Shown: positions 6,859-14,112 of the stretch, one piece after another | Layout: every line of letters starts with the position of its first letter | Position numbering within the stretch: the stretch's first letter is position 1 | Source: DASYRM01 sp035646375 | Lineage (GTDB): Bacteria; Acidobacteriota; Vicinamibacteria; Vicinamibacterales; UBA2999 | Reading direction: 5' to 3' | NCBI GenBank assembly: GCA_035646375.1 | Contig: DASRPM010000310.1 | Span: 1-51,679, forward strand | Length of the DNA stretch: 51,679 bases | The notes under the pieces: generated by a model | What the model saw: the letters and a program-made list of their open reading frames with translations, nothing else | Databases searched by the model: none | What the model was told of the DNA's origin: nothing | Made by a program: the position numbers and the translations under genes

Positions 6859-7773
6859 TCACGGTCCCACCCGCGCAGCCGCGGCCACGACCGGCGAGGC
6901 CGCGGGGGGCGGGCTCTCCGGGTCCGACTGCTTGAGCGCTGGCAGCGTCACCGAGAAGAAGCGGTAGAGCAGCCACGTATCGAGCAGCCCCACGCTGATC
7001 AGAATCAGCCACCGCGAGTTGCCCTGGATGATGGCCAGGTCGCGCACCAGCGCCGACAGGCCGAAGCCGACCACCCACGCATCGAAGCTCATGCAGACGC
7101 GCCGGAAGGTTTCAGGGCGGATGCGGTGAATGAGAACCGCCCCGATCGGCACGCCGATGAAGATGCTCGGGAGGATGTAGGGGATGAGGCCGAAGCTCTC
7201 GGCGCTGTAGAGCCCCGCATAGTAGTAGGCGATGGCCGTGAACGTAGACTCGGCCAGGCGAATGAACCCGAGAGCCGCACGGAAGTCCTTCTTCGTGAAC
7301 CCCTGATTGCTGAGCACCACGGCGAGCGGCGGGCCCGAGATCGTCGTGACCGCGTAGAGCACACCGAGCGCGCCGCCAAAGACCACGAAGCCAGACTTCT
7401 CGGAGCGGACCGGGCGGCGGTAGCCGGCTGCCTGCAGCAGGATGAGCGGCAGCAGGACGACGAACGTCACGAACTTCAGCCACGCGGGGCTGACCTGCGA
7501 CACGAGGACGGTGCCGAGCGCGACGCCGGGCGCCAGCGCGATGACGATCGGCAGCACGCGCTTCCACACGGTGGCCAGCGCGTCGCGGTTCACCCACAGC
7601 ACGTACGCGTTGAGCACGACCTCGATCGGCACCAGGGCCGGGTTGAGCACCCGGTTGGTCATGAACAGCAGCGCCAGCGGCACGGTGATCGACGAGAACC
7701 CGTAGCCGAGCGCGCCGTTCACGATGGCGGCGGCGAGGGTTATGGCCGCGAGTGCAATCTGCTGGTCCGTCAT
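6859..7773 (-). CDS. TauE/SafE-family transporter, putative sulfur-compound carrier
   Basis: A 304-residue protein with about eight hydrophobic segments and the family's two-fold motif: ALGYGFSSITVPLAL (residues 22-36) and, in the second half, TTISGPPLAVVLSNQGFTKKDFRA. TauE/SafE (TSUP) proteins move sulfite, sulfonates, thiosulfate or organic sulfur compounds across the inner membrane. The start at ATG 7771-7773 has GAGGAA 8 bases upstream. The Pro/Ala-rich tail (about residues 285-304) is cytoplasmic or disordered. The upstream leader carries a sigma-70 promoter, a Cys-rich leader ORF and a terminator. This points to control by cysteine supply and supports a sulfur substrate. Which compound, and in which direction it moves, cannot be read from the sequence. 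Confidence 0.85.
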   Translation of the reverse strand: MTDQQIALAAITLAAAIVNGALGYGFSSITVPLALLFMTNRVLNPALVPIEVVLNAYVLWVNRDALATVWKRVLPIVIALAPGVALGTVLVSQVSPAWLKFVTFVVLLPLILLQAAGYRRPVRSEKSGFVVFGGALGVLYAVTTISGPPLAVVLSNQGFTKKDFRAALGFIRLAESTFTAIAYYYAGLYSAESFGLIPYILPSIFIGVPIGAVLIHRIRPETFRRVCMSFDAWVVGFGLSALVRDLAIIQGNSRWLILISVGLLDTWLLYRFFSVTLPALKQSDPESPPPAASPVVAAAARVGP

Positions 7774-7800
7774 GCAGTGTTCCTCAAAACGTGCTCCTAG

Positions 7801-7839
7801 AAAGCGAAAAGCCCGGTGCGGTGGTCCGCCCCCGGGCTT
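7801..7839 (-). terminator. Attenuator hairpin before the TauE/SafE gene
   Basis: On the minus strand an 8-base stem AAGCCCGG / CCGGGCTT (7832-7839 with 7809-7816), extended inside by GCGG/CCGC, is followed by TTTTCGCTTTC. It lies between the stop of the Cys-rich leader ORF (7881) and the transporter start (7773), the position expected of a transcription attenuator. The T-tract is interrupted, so efficiency is uncertain. Confidence 0.6.
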
Positions 7840-7880
7840 CGATTCGTTTCCCGTGTGTTGGTGGTTAGTTCAGTAGGCTT

Positions 7881-7958
7881 TCACACGGACGACGTCTCGG
7901 CGCGGAGGCATGAAATGCCTGCACAACAACAACACGCCGGACAGCCGAGGAAACGCAT
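7881..7958 (-). CDS. Cys-rich leader peptide (25 aa) of the TauE/SafE gene
   Basis: ATG at 7956-7958 opens a 26-codon frame, MRFLGCPACCCCAGISC then LRAETSSV, ending TGA at 7881-7883. Six of 25 residues are Cys, four of them consecutive TGT codons (7923-7934), in a genome where Cys is rare and TGC is the expected codon. Just after the Cys run lies a hairpin (AGGCAT-ttc-ATGCCT, 7906-7920). The stop region can pair with the segment before the terminator (CCGTGTG, 7882-7888, with CACACGG, 7851-7857). AAAGCC after the stop could also pair with the GGGCTTT arm of the terminator. This is the layout of amino-acid attenuators such as trp or leu, with cysteine as the sensed residue. No strong ribosome site precedes the ATG; the predicted transcript starts only a few bases upstream. 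Confidence 0.68.
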   Translation of the reverse strand: MRFLGCPACCCCAGISCLRAETSSV

Positions 7959-7969
7959 CGCTTTCGAAA

Positions 7970-7998
7970 ATCCTACGCCCGGCCCCTGACCCTGTCAA
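7970..7998 (-). promoter_or_regulatory. Sigma-70 promoter of the leader-TauE/SafE unit
   Basis: On the minus strand TTGACA (7993-7998), a spacer of exactly 17 bases, then TAGGAT (7970-7975). The -35 box is perfect. The predicted start lies 2-7 bases before the leader ATG at 7958, so the message would begin almost at the leader peptide. Confidence 0.72.
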
Positions 7999-8104
7999 CG
8001 ACAGACCTGAGACGGGCCGCCTGGAGCGGCCCGGAAACCGGTCCGGAATAGTGCAGCCGTGGGAATTGGCCCGGCATTATAGTGGTCCTTCTTAAGGGGA
8101 TCCC

Positions 8105-9160
8105 ATGCGTCGAGCCATTCTCCTGCTGTTGGCCGCGGTGTCGTCGGCCTGCTCCTCGGCTGAAGCGCCGCCCGGCCCGGCTTCATCGCCCGCCCCGGCC
8201 GCCGCGCCCGCGCTGGGACGCCTCTTCGTGACCAACGAGAGCGGGGGCGACATCAGCGTGGTGGACGTGGGCACGCAGCAGGTCGTGGCCACGATTCCGG
8301 TGGGCAAACGGCCGCGCGGCATCCGGCTGAGTCCGGACGGCACGCTGCTCTACGTCGCGCTCAGCGGATCGCCCATCGCGCCGCCCGGCGTGGACGAGAG
8401 CACCCTGCCGCCTGCGGACAAGAAGGCCGACGGCATCGGCGTGGTCAGCATCAGGGACCTCAAGCTGCTGCGGGTGCTGAAGGCAGGATCCGATCCCGAG
8501 CAGACGGCAGTGAGCAACGACGGCCAGCGTCTGTTCGTAGCGAACGAGGATACCGGCCTGGCCACCGCGATTGCGATCGCGGACGGCCGCGAGCTCGCCA
8601 CGTTCAAGGTTGGCGGCGAGCCCGAAGGCGTGGATCTGCGGCCCGACGGCGGCGTTGTGTACGTGACGTCGGAAGAAGACGGGCATGTGGCCGTGATCGA
8701 CGCGCCCAGTCTGAAGCTGGTGACCACGTTCAAGGTCGGACCGCGCCCGCGGTCCACCACCTTCCTGCCCGACAGCAGCCGCGCGTATGTCACGTCCGAG
8801 AACGGCGGCTCGGTGGCGGTGGTGGACGCCCAGAAGCATCGCGTGCTCGAGACCATCCAGCTCTCGGGCGAGCTGATTCGCCCCATGGGCGGCGCCGCCG
8901 CGCCGGACGGCACCCAGGTGTTCATCTCCACCGGCCGCGGCAAGAACGTCGTGGTGATCGACACCGCCACCAACAAGCCGGTGGCGTTCATCGAGGTGGG
9001 CGACCGTCCGTGGGGCATCGCCGCGTCGCGTGACGGCAAGACGCTCTTCACGGCCAACGGGCCGTCGAACGACGTGTCGATCGTCGATCTGGCCACGCGC
9101 ACCGTCAAGGCCAAGGTGAAGGTGGGCAACCGCCCCTGGGGAGTCGTGTACGTGCCATGA
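8105..9160 (+). CDS. YVTN beta-propeller repeat lipoprotein
   Basis: A 351-residue exported protein made of about seven YVTN-type propeller blades from residue 37. Each has a core like GRLFVTNESGGDISVVDV followed by VATIPVGKRPRGIRLSPDG. The N-terminus MRRAILLLLAAVSSACSS looks like a lipoprotein signal with Cys17 as the lipidated residue. The family (YncE-like, surface-layer/nitrite-reductase-like propellers) usually serves as a binding scaffold; no catalytic or haem ligand is evident. ATG 8105 has AAGGGGA upstream. Its stop overlaps the DinB start by ATGA. A TATAGT box at about 8080-8085 could be its -10, but I see no matching -35. Confidence 0.8.
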   Translation: MRRAILLLLAAVSSACSSAEAPPGPASSPAPAAAPALGRLFVTNESGGDISVVDVGTQQVVATIPVGKRPRGIRLSPDGTLLYVALSGSPIAPPGVDESTLPPADKKADGIGVVSIRDLKLLRVLKAGSDPEQTAVSNDGQRLFVANEDTGLATAIAIADGRELATFKVGGEPEGVDLRPDGGVVYVTSEEDGHVAVIDAPSLKLVTTFKVGPRPRSTTFLPDSSRAYVTSENGGSVAVVDAQKHRVLETIQLSGELIRPMGGAAAPDGTQVFISTGRGKNVVVIDTATNKPVAFIEVGDRPWGIAASRDGKTLFTANGPSNDVSIVDLATRTVKAKVKVGNRPWGVVYVP

Positions 9161-9666
9161 GGCCCGCCGACAACGAATATCCGGAATACTTCCGCAAGTA
9201 CGTGTCGCTCGTGCCCGAGGACGCAATCCTCGACGTTCTCGAATCCCAAATCGCGGTCATCGAGGCGTTGCCGGGCCAGACCGGCGCCAAGGAGACCTTC
9301 GCGTACGGGCCGGGCAAGTGGTCGGTGCGCGAGCTGCTTGGACACGTCGGCGACGGCGAGCGCGTATTCGCCTACCGTGCGCTGACGTTCAGCCGCTTCA
9401 ACGCCGTGTCGCTGCCGGGCTTCGACGAGGTGACGTGGACGCCGCACGGGCATTTCGCCGCCGTGCCGCTCCGTGAGCTCGCCGACGAGTTCGTCGCCCT
9501 GCGCCGCGCCAACCTCCAGATGCTGCGGCGGCTCGAAGAGCCGCAGTGGCAGGCCGGCGGCCTGGGCGACAACCAGCCGATTACGGTCCGGGCCCTCGCC
9601 TACGTGATGGCGGGACACGTGCGCCATCACCTGCAGGTCCTGCGCGACCGCTACGGAATCGGGTAG
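9157..9666 (+). CDS. DinB-superfamily protein
   Basis: A 169-residue helical protein with the DinB/YfiT pattern. GKWSVRELLGHVGDGERVFAYRAL near residues 52-75 supplies the first metal-binding His. The late pair in AGHVRHHLQVLRDRYG (about 151-166) supplies the others. These four-helix-bundle proteins bind a divalent metal and include thiol-dependent S-transferases (mycothiol or bacillithiol) and uncharacterised members. The ATG overlaps the stop of the beta-propeller gene, so the two are co-translated. The link between a propeller lipoprotein and a cytoplasmic DinB protein is not obvious. Confidence 0.82.
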   Translation: MRPADNEYPEYFRKYVSLVPEDAILDVLESQIAVIEALPGQTGAKETFAYGPGKWSVRELLGHVGDGERVFAYRALTFSRFNAVSLPGFDEVTWTPHGHFAAVPLRELADEFVALRRANLQMLRRLEEPQWQAGGLGDNQPITVRALAYVMAGHVRHHLQVLRDRYGIG

Positions 9667-9723
9667 ATCTGACCCGAGCCTGCGATTCGCCCCGCCAATA
9701 ACCGTCATAATGTGCGCCGCGCG

Positions 9724-9752
9724 TAGACTTCGCCATTCCGGCGCACTAAGAT
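9724..9752 (+). promoter_or_regulatory. Sigma-70-like promoter of the exported protein/MBL cassette
   Basis: TAGACT (9724-9729), 17-base spacer, TAAGAT (9747-9752), about 20 bases before the start at 9773. The surrounding GTAGACTTC-N12-CACTARRAT is shared with the promoter at 24850-24878. Confidence 0.55.
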
Positions 9753-9772
9753 TTCGCCTCGCGGGAGGGCCT

Positions 9773-10621
9773 ATGCACCGAATCTCTGTGACAGTACTGC
9801 TGGCGGCGGCGGTGCTGATCGGGACGGCGGGCGCCGCGTCGGCGCAGGTCGATCTCACGGGCATCTGGGCGCCCATCTTTCACGAGGACCAGATCGAACG
9901 CGTGCCCGGCCCCGAGGTCGGCGACTACGCCGGCCTGCCGATCACCGACGCGCAACGCCTTCGTGGCGAGACGTGGGACGCCTCGCTCCTGACGCTGCCC
10001 GAGCACCAGTGCAAGCCGCATCCGTCCACCTACGGGTTCCGCGGCGTCGGCAACCTGCGCATCACGCCGGTCTACAACGACGCGACGCAGCAGATGATCA
10101 AGCTCATCACCCACATCCAGTGGCAGGAGCAGGAGCGCGAGATCTGGATGGACGGCCGCCCGCATCCGCCCGATTTCGCGGCGCACACCTGGCAGGGCTT
10201 CTCCACCGGCGAGTGGGACAACAACGTGCTCGTCGTGAAGACGTCGCACCTCAAGGCCGGGTGGATCCGCCGCAACGGCATGGCGCTCAGCGACAAGGCC
10301 ACCATGACCGAGCGCTTCATCCGCCACGGCAACTACATCACGCACATCTACATGATCGAGGACCCGTACTACTTGAGCGAGCCGCTTATCAAGACCAACG
10401 GCTTCCTTCTCACCGATCAGGTGACGATGGCGCCGTACCCCTGCAGCCCCGCCGTGGAAGTGCCCAGGGAAGCGGGCGAGGTGCCACATCACCTGCCGGG
10501 GCAGAACCCCTTCCTGAACGACCACGCGAAGAAGCACAACATTCCGGTCGAGGCCACCCGCGGCGGCGCGGAGACGGCGCTGCCCGAGTTCATGAAGAAG
10601 TTCGCGGGGGGAGCCAAGTAG
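9773..10621 (+). CDS. Exported protein of unknown function, DGRPH family, copy 1
   Basis: A 282-residue protein with a clear Sec signal (MHRISVTVLLAAAVLIGTAGAASAQ) followed by VDLTGIWAPIFHEDQ. Conserved landmarks are PEHQCKPHP, then WMDGRPHPPDFAAHTWQGFSTGEWDN, then LVVKTSHLKAGWIRRNG. Copies with the same order occur at 43342 (close), 36036, 37003 and, more divergent, 11595. I recognise it only as an uncharacterised family common in soil Acidobacteria. The start ATG 9773 has GGGAGGG upstream. Its stop overlaps the GTG of the MBL gene by one base (TAGTG). A copy at 43342 is again next to an MBL gene, so the two products probably act together in the periplasm. Confidence 0.75.
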   Translation: MHRISVTVLLAAAVLIGTAGAASAQVDLTGIWAPIFHEDQIERVPGPEVGDYAGLPITDAQRLRGETWDASLLTLPEHQCKPHPSTYGFRGVGNLRITPVYNDATQQMIKLITHIQWQEQEREIWMDGRPHPPDFAAHTWQGFSTGEWDNNVLVVKTSHLKAGWIRRNGMALSDKATMTERFIRHGNYITHIYMIEDPYYLSEPLIKTNGFLLTDQVTMAPYPCSPAVEVPREAGEVPHHLPGQNPFLNDHAKKHNIPVEATRGGAETALPEFMKKFAGGAK

Positions 10622-11595
10622 TGGCTCCGCGACCCTTCGCCTGCATCGCCGGGCTCGTGGTGATGGCGATGACCGTGGCGGCCGGGCAGACTCCGGCCGT
10701 GCAGTCGATCCGCGTGCAGGGCAATGTCTGGATGCTCGTCGGCGGCGGTTCCGTCAACGCGGCGGTGCAGATCGGCGACGACGGGGTGCTCGTCGTGGAC
10801 ACGATGACCGAGGCGCTGGCCGAACCGATGGTCGCCGAGATCAAGCGTCTCGCCGGCGACAAGCCGATTCGCTGGATCATCAACACGCACGCGCACCCGG
10901 ATCACACCGGCGGCAACGCGAAAGTCGCGGCGGCGGGCCGGTCGATCATCGCGGGCAATTTCGCGGGGCAGGCGGGGCAGGCCGCCGCCAACTTCGCGCA
11001 GATCATCGCTCACGAGAACGCCGGCAACCGTCTCGGCGAGGTGAAGCCGCCGCTGCCGGTGCACGCCACGCCGGCCGAGACGTTCTTCGGCGCCCAGCAC
11101 GAGATCTTCTTCAACGACGAGGCGGTGCAGCTCATTCACGTGCCGCACGCGCACAGCGACGGCGACGTGATGGTGTTCTTCCGCAAGTCCGACGTGCTCG
11201 TGGCGGGCGATCTCTACCTCAACACCACGTTCCCGGTGATCAACGTCGCGCAGGGCGGGAGCATCAGCGGCATCCTGGCGGCGCTCAACCGGACGATCGA
11301 CGTCACCGTGCCGCGCAAGAAGCAGGAGGGTGGCACCTTCGTGATTCCCGGCCACGGACGGCTGGCCGACGAGGCGGACGTGGTGGAATATCGCGACATG
11401 TCCACCATCATCCGCGACCGTTTCGCGGACGCCGCCAAGCGCAAGCAGACGCTGGCGCAGGTGAAAGCGGCCAGGCTGGTGCGTGACTACGAGGGACGCT
11501 ACGGCGCGGGCCAGGGCTTCTGGACCACCGACGCGTTCGTCGAAGCGGTGTATAAGACCATCGGGGGACCGGTGGCGACCAAGGAGGGGCAGTAA
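10621..11595 (+). CDS. Exported MBL-fold metallohydrolase with intact zinc motif
   Basis: A 324-residue protein starting at GTG 10621 (VAPRPFACIAGLVVMAMTVAAG, signal peptide). The metallo-beta-lactamase motif is complete: H90-A-H92-P-D94-H95 (NTHAHPDHTGG), then H176/H178 in PHAHSDGD, D197 in VAGDLY and H245 in IPGHG. Such SoxH/quinoprotein-relay-like MBL proteins hydrolyse diverse esters or thioesters. The C-terminal region YRDMSTIIRDR ... FVEAVYKTIGG is shared with the protein at 42350. It overlaps the genes on both sides by one base, so the three-gene cassette 9773-12395 is one translational unit. The substrate is unknown; the lone-protein architecture and soil background make antibiotic resistance only a possibility. 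Confidence 0.8.
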   Translation: MAPRPFACIAGLVVMAMTVAAGQTPAVQSIRVQGNVWMLVGGGSVNAAVQIGDDGVLVVDTMTEALAEPMVAEIKRLAGDKPIRWIINTHAHPDHTGGNAKVAAAGRSIIAGNFAGQAGQAAANFAQIIAHENAGNRLGEVKPPLPVHATPAETFFGAQHEIFFNDEAVQLIHVPHAHSDGDVMVFFRKSDVLVAGDLYLNTTFPVINVAQGGSISGILAALNRTIDVTVPRKKQEGGTFVIPGHGRLADEADVVEYRDMSTIIRDRFADAAKRKQTLAQVKAARLVRDYEGRYGAGQGFWTTDAFVEAVYKTIGGPVATKEGQ

Positions 11596-12395
11596 TGGCG
11601 GGGGTATTGTTCGGGGGCTCACGCCCCGCAGCGGCCGCGGGCGCACTGCTCGCGCTCGTACTGACGGCAGGAACGCAGGCGGTGGCGCAGGGCCGGCAAG
11701 GCCAGCCGCCGGTGGCGCCGGCCGCGCAGCCGCCGGCTACGCCGCGTGCCCGCGCGCCGATCGACCTCACCGGCTACTGGGTGGCAATCGTCAACGAGGA
11801 CTGGCGCTGGCGCATGGTGACGCCGCCGAAGGGCGACGTCGCGAGCGTGCCGCTCAACCCCGAAGGGACCAAGGTGGCCAACGCGTGGGATCCGGCCAGC
11901 GACGGCTCGTGCCTGGCCTACGGAGCGGCGGGGCTGATGCGGATGCCGACGCGCCTGAACATCACGTGGCAGGACGACCGCACCATCAAGATCGAGACCG
12001 ATGCCGGTCAGCAGACGCGCCTGCTGCGGTTCGATGCCGGCACGGCGCCCGCGCAGCGGTCGCTGCAGGGGCATTCGGTGGCGCAGTGGGAGCCGGCGCC
12101 GCAGCCCGGGCGCGGCGGCGGCCCGCCGCAGATCCCGAGGTTCGGCAACCTGCGGGTGACCACGACCAACCTGACCGCCGGCTGGCTGCGGAAGAACGGC
12201 GTTCCCTACAGCGAGAACGCCACGGTGACGGAATACTTCGACCGCTTCAAGGCGCCGAACAACGACGAGTGGCTCGTGGTGACGACGGTCGTGTCGGACG
12301 CGAAGTACCTGAACCAGGACTTCGTGACGAGCAGCCACTTCAAGAAGGAGCCGAACGGCGCGAAGTGGAGCCCGGCGCCGTGTAAGCCGGCTTAG
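11595..12395 (+). CDS. Exported protein of unknown function, divergent DGRPH-family relative
   Basis: A 266-residue protein with an N-terminal signal (ALLALVLTAGTQAVAQ) and a Pro/Ala/Gln-rich linker before IDLTGYWVAIVNEDWRWRM (residues 55-73). The C-terminal stretch LRVTTTNLTAGWLRKNGVPYSENATVTEYF aligns by eye with LVVKTSHLKAGWIRRNGMALSDKATMTERF of the protein at 9773. The two are therefore probably distant paralogues flanking the MBL enzyme. The DGRPH motif itself is missing here. The ATG overlaps the TAA of the MBL gene (TAATG). Its stop lies inside a heptad array (12389-12420). No function is known. Confidence 0.68.
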   Translation: MAGVLFGGSRPAAAAGALLALVLTAGTQAVAQGRQGQPPVAPAAQPPATPRARAPIDLTGYWVAIVNEDWRWRMVTPPKGDVASVPLNPEGTKVANAWDPASDGSCLAYGAAGLMRMPTRLNITWQDDRTIKIETDAGQQTRLLRFDAGTAPAQRSLQGHSVAQWEPAPQPGRGGGPPQIPRFGNLRVTTTNLTAGWLRKNGVPYSENATVTEYFDRFKAPNNDEWLVVTTVVSDAKYLNQDFVTSSHFKKEPNGAKWSPAPCKPA

Positions 12396-12420
12396 GGCTT
12401 AAGGCTTAGGGCTTAGGGCC
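12389..12420. repeat. Direct heptad array (GGCTTAR)4
   Basis: Four consecutive units GGCTTAG, GGCTTAA, GGCTTAG, GGCTTAG. The stop codon of the preceding gene (12393-12395) falls in the first unit. A TGTAG-family palindrome follows four bases later. Confidence 0.7.
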
Positions 12421-12423
12421 GTG

Positions 12424-12452
12424 CGTAGAGGGCGGTCTTCAGACCGCCCTGG
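12424..12452. repeat. CTTYAG palindrome upstream of the esterase start
   Basis: CGTAG followed by a perfect 10-base inverted repeat, AGGGCGGTCT-tc-AGACCGCCCT (12429-12450). It ends six bases before the esterase ATG, taking the place of a ribosome site. A near-identical element sits seven bases before the start at 36036. Confidence 0.75.
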
Positions 12453-12455
12453 GAT

Positions 12456-14069
12456 ATGAAACGCAGATCCTTTCTCCACGCTTCTTCGTTGGCAGCGGCA
12501 GGCGCGGCGCTCGCGCCTTCGCTCGCGTTCCCGCAGAGCACCCGTGCTGGTGGGCCGACGAACATCGTCGAGACGACGAGCGGCCGCGTGCGCGGCCTCT
12601 TCTTCCAGGGCGTCAACACGTTCCGCGGCATCCCGTACGGCGCGTCTACCGCGGGCGCCAACCGCTTCCTGCCGCCGCGAAGGCCGCAGGCGTGGACCGG
12701 CGTCCGCGACGTCAACGCTATCGGCCTGCGCGCGCCGCAGCTCGCCAACCCGCGCGTGCCCGAATGGTTCGTCTTCGACCGCAGCGAGCCGCAGGGCGAA
12801 GACTGTCTGGTGCTGAACGTCTTCACGCCGTCGGTTACCGACGGCCGCAAGCGCCCGGTGATGGTGTGGCTGCACGGCGGCGGGTTCGTGGCCGGGTCGT
12901 CGGGGTTCACGGTGTACGAAGGGCAGAACCTGGTGAACATGCGCGACGTCGTGCTCGTGCACCTGAACCACCGCCTGAATCTCTTCGGCTTCCTCTACCT
13001 CGGCGATCTTGCCGGTGAGCGCTACGCCGACGGCAACGCGGGCATGCTCGACATCGTGGCCGCGCTCGAGTGGATCCGCGACCACATCGCGAACTTCGGC
13101 GGTGATCCGAACAACGTCACGGTGTTCGGGCAGTCGGGCGGCGGCAGCAAGGTGAGCACGCTCTTCGGCATGCCAGCCGCCAAGGGGCTCTTCCATCGCG
13201 CCATCGCGATGAGCGGCACGCAGGTACGCAGCATCACGCGCGAGCAGGCCACGGCCACCGCGACGCGCGTGCTCGCCGCGCTCGACGTCGGCAAGGACCG
13301 CGTTGATGCCTTGCAGGCCGTGCCGATGCGGCGGCTCCGCGATCTGTTGAACGGCGCGGGCGGTCAGGGGTTCAACTGGGGGCCCGTGGTGGACGGCCGC
13401 ACGCTGCCGGCGCACCCTTTCGATCCCGCCGCCAGCCCGCACGGCGCCGACGTCCCGCTGCTGATCGGATCGACCGAGACGGAAGTCACCTGGAACGAGT
13501 CGCAGATCTACGATCCGCTGACCGATGGAGAGCTGCGCGAGGACGTGGCGAAGGCGCTGCGCTGCGACGACGCCGGCGCGACCCGCGTGATTGCCGCCTA
13601 CCGCAAGGGCCGGCCCCAGGCGAGCAACCTCGATCTGTATCTCGTCATCGCCACCGACGCCTCGAACTTCCGCACCGGTACCGACACTCAGGCCGATCGC
13701 AAGGCGGCGCAGCGGCGCGCGCCGGTCTACAAGTACTACTTCCAGTGGTACTCGCCCGTGCGCGGCGGCGCGCTGCGCGCCATGCACACGATGGACATCC
13801 CGTTCGTGTTCGAGAACTACGAGATGGCCGCGGCGGAGGTGGGGAGCGGGCCCGAGCTCAAGCCGCTCGGCGACCGCATGGCTGCGGCGTGGGTGGCGTT
13901 TGCGACGACCGGAAACCCCAACCATCCGCTCATCCCGAAGTGGCCGGCGTACGACACCGCCACCCGGGCGACGATGGTGATCAACAACGACTGGTCGGCG
14001 GTGAACGATCCGTACGGCGAGGAGAAGAAAGTCGTGGCGGCAGTCATGAGACCTGCCGCCACACGGTGA
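12456..14069 (+). CDS. Tat-exported type-B carboxylesterase
   Basis: A 537-residue carboxylesterase of the para-nitrobenzyl esterase/cholinesterase family. The twin-arginine start is KRRSFLHASSLAAAGAAL. FRGIPYGAS is near residue 60, EDCLVLNVF near 113, the oxyanion loop VWLHGGGFVAGS near 138, and the nucleophile elbow FGQSGGGSK has Ser227. An acidic residue in STETEVTWNE and the His in AMHTMDIPFVFENYE complete the triad. These enzymes hydrolyse carboxylic esters. The ATG at 12456 has no Shine-Dalgarno sequence; a palindrome ends six bases before it. The gene converges on the exported protein at 14113, with only 43 bases between the stops. Confidence 0.88.
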   Translation: MKRRSFLHASSLAAAGAALAPSLAFPQSTRAGGPTNIVETTSGRVRGLFFQGVNTFRGIPYGASTAGANRFLPPRRPQAWTGVRDVNAIGLRAPQLANPRVPEWFVFDRSEPQGEDCLVLNVFTPSVTDGRKRPVMVWLHGGGFVAGSSGFTVYEGQNLVNMRDVVLVHLNHRLNLFGFLYLGDLAGERYADGNAGMLDIVAALEWIRDHIANFGGDPNNVTVFGQSGGGSKVSTLFGMPAAKGLFHRAIAMSGTQVRSITREQATATATRVLAALDVGKDRVDALQAVPMRRLRDLLNGAGGQGFNWGPVVDGRTLPAHPFDPAASPHGADVPLLIGSTETEVTWNESQIYDPLTDGELREDVAKALRCDDAGATRVIAAYRKGRPQASNLDLYLVIATDASNFRTGTDTQADRKAAQRRAPVYKYYFQWYSPVRGGALRAMHTMDIPFVFENYEMAAAEVGSGPELKPLGDRMAAAWVAFATTGNPNHPLIPKWPAYDTATRATMVINNDWSAVNDPYGEEKKVVAAVMRPAATR

Positions 14070-14112
14070 ACGCTACGGAGTGGGGCCGCGGCGGCCGAGC
14101 TCGCGCGCGCTC

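Noticed and set aside
10621..11595. Reading the intact MBL enzyme as a beta-lactamase resistance gene
   Set aside because: The motif is generic for the fold. Length and C-terminal features differ from class B beta-lactamases, and its neighbours are exported unknown proteins.
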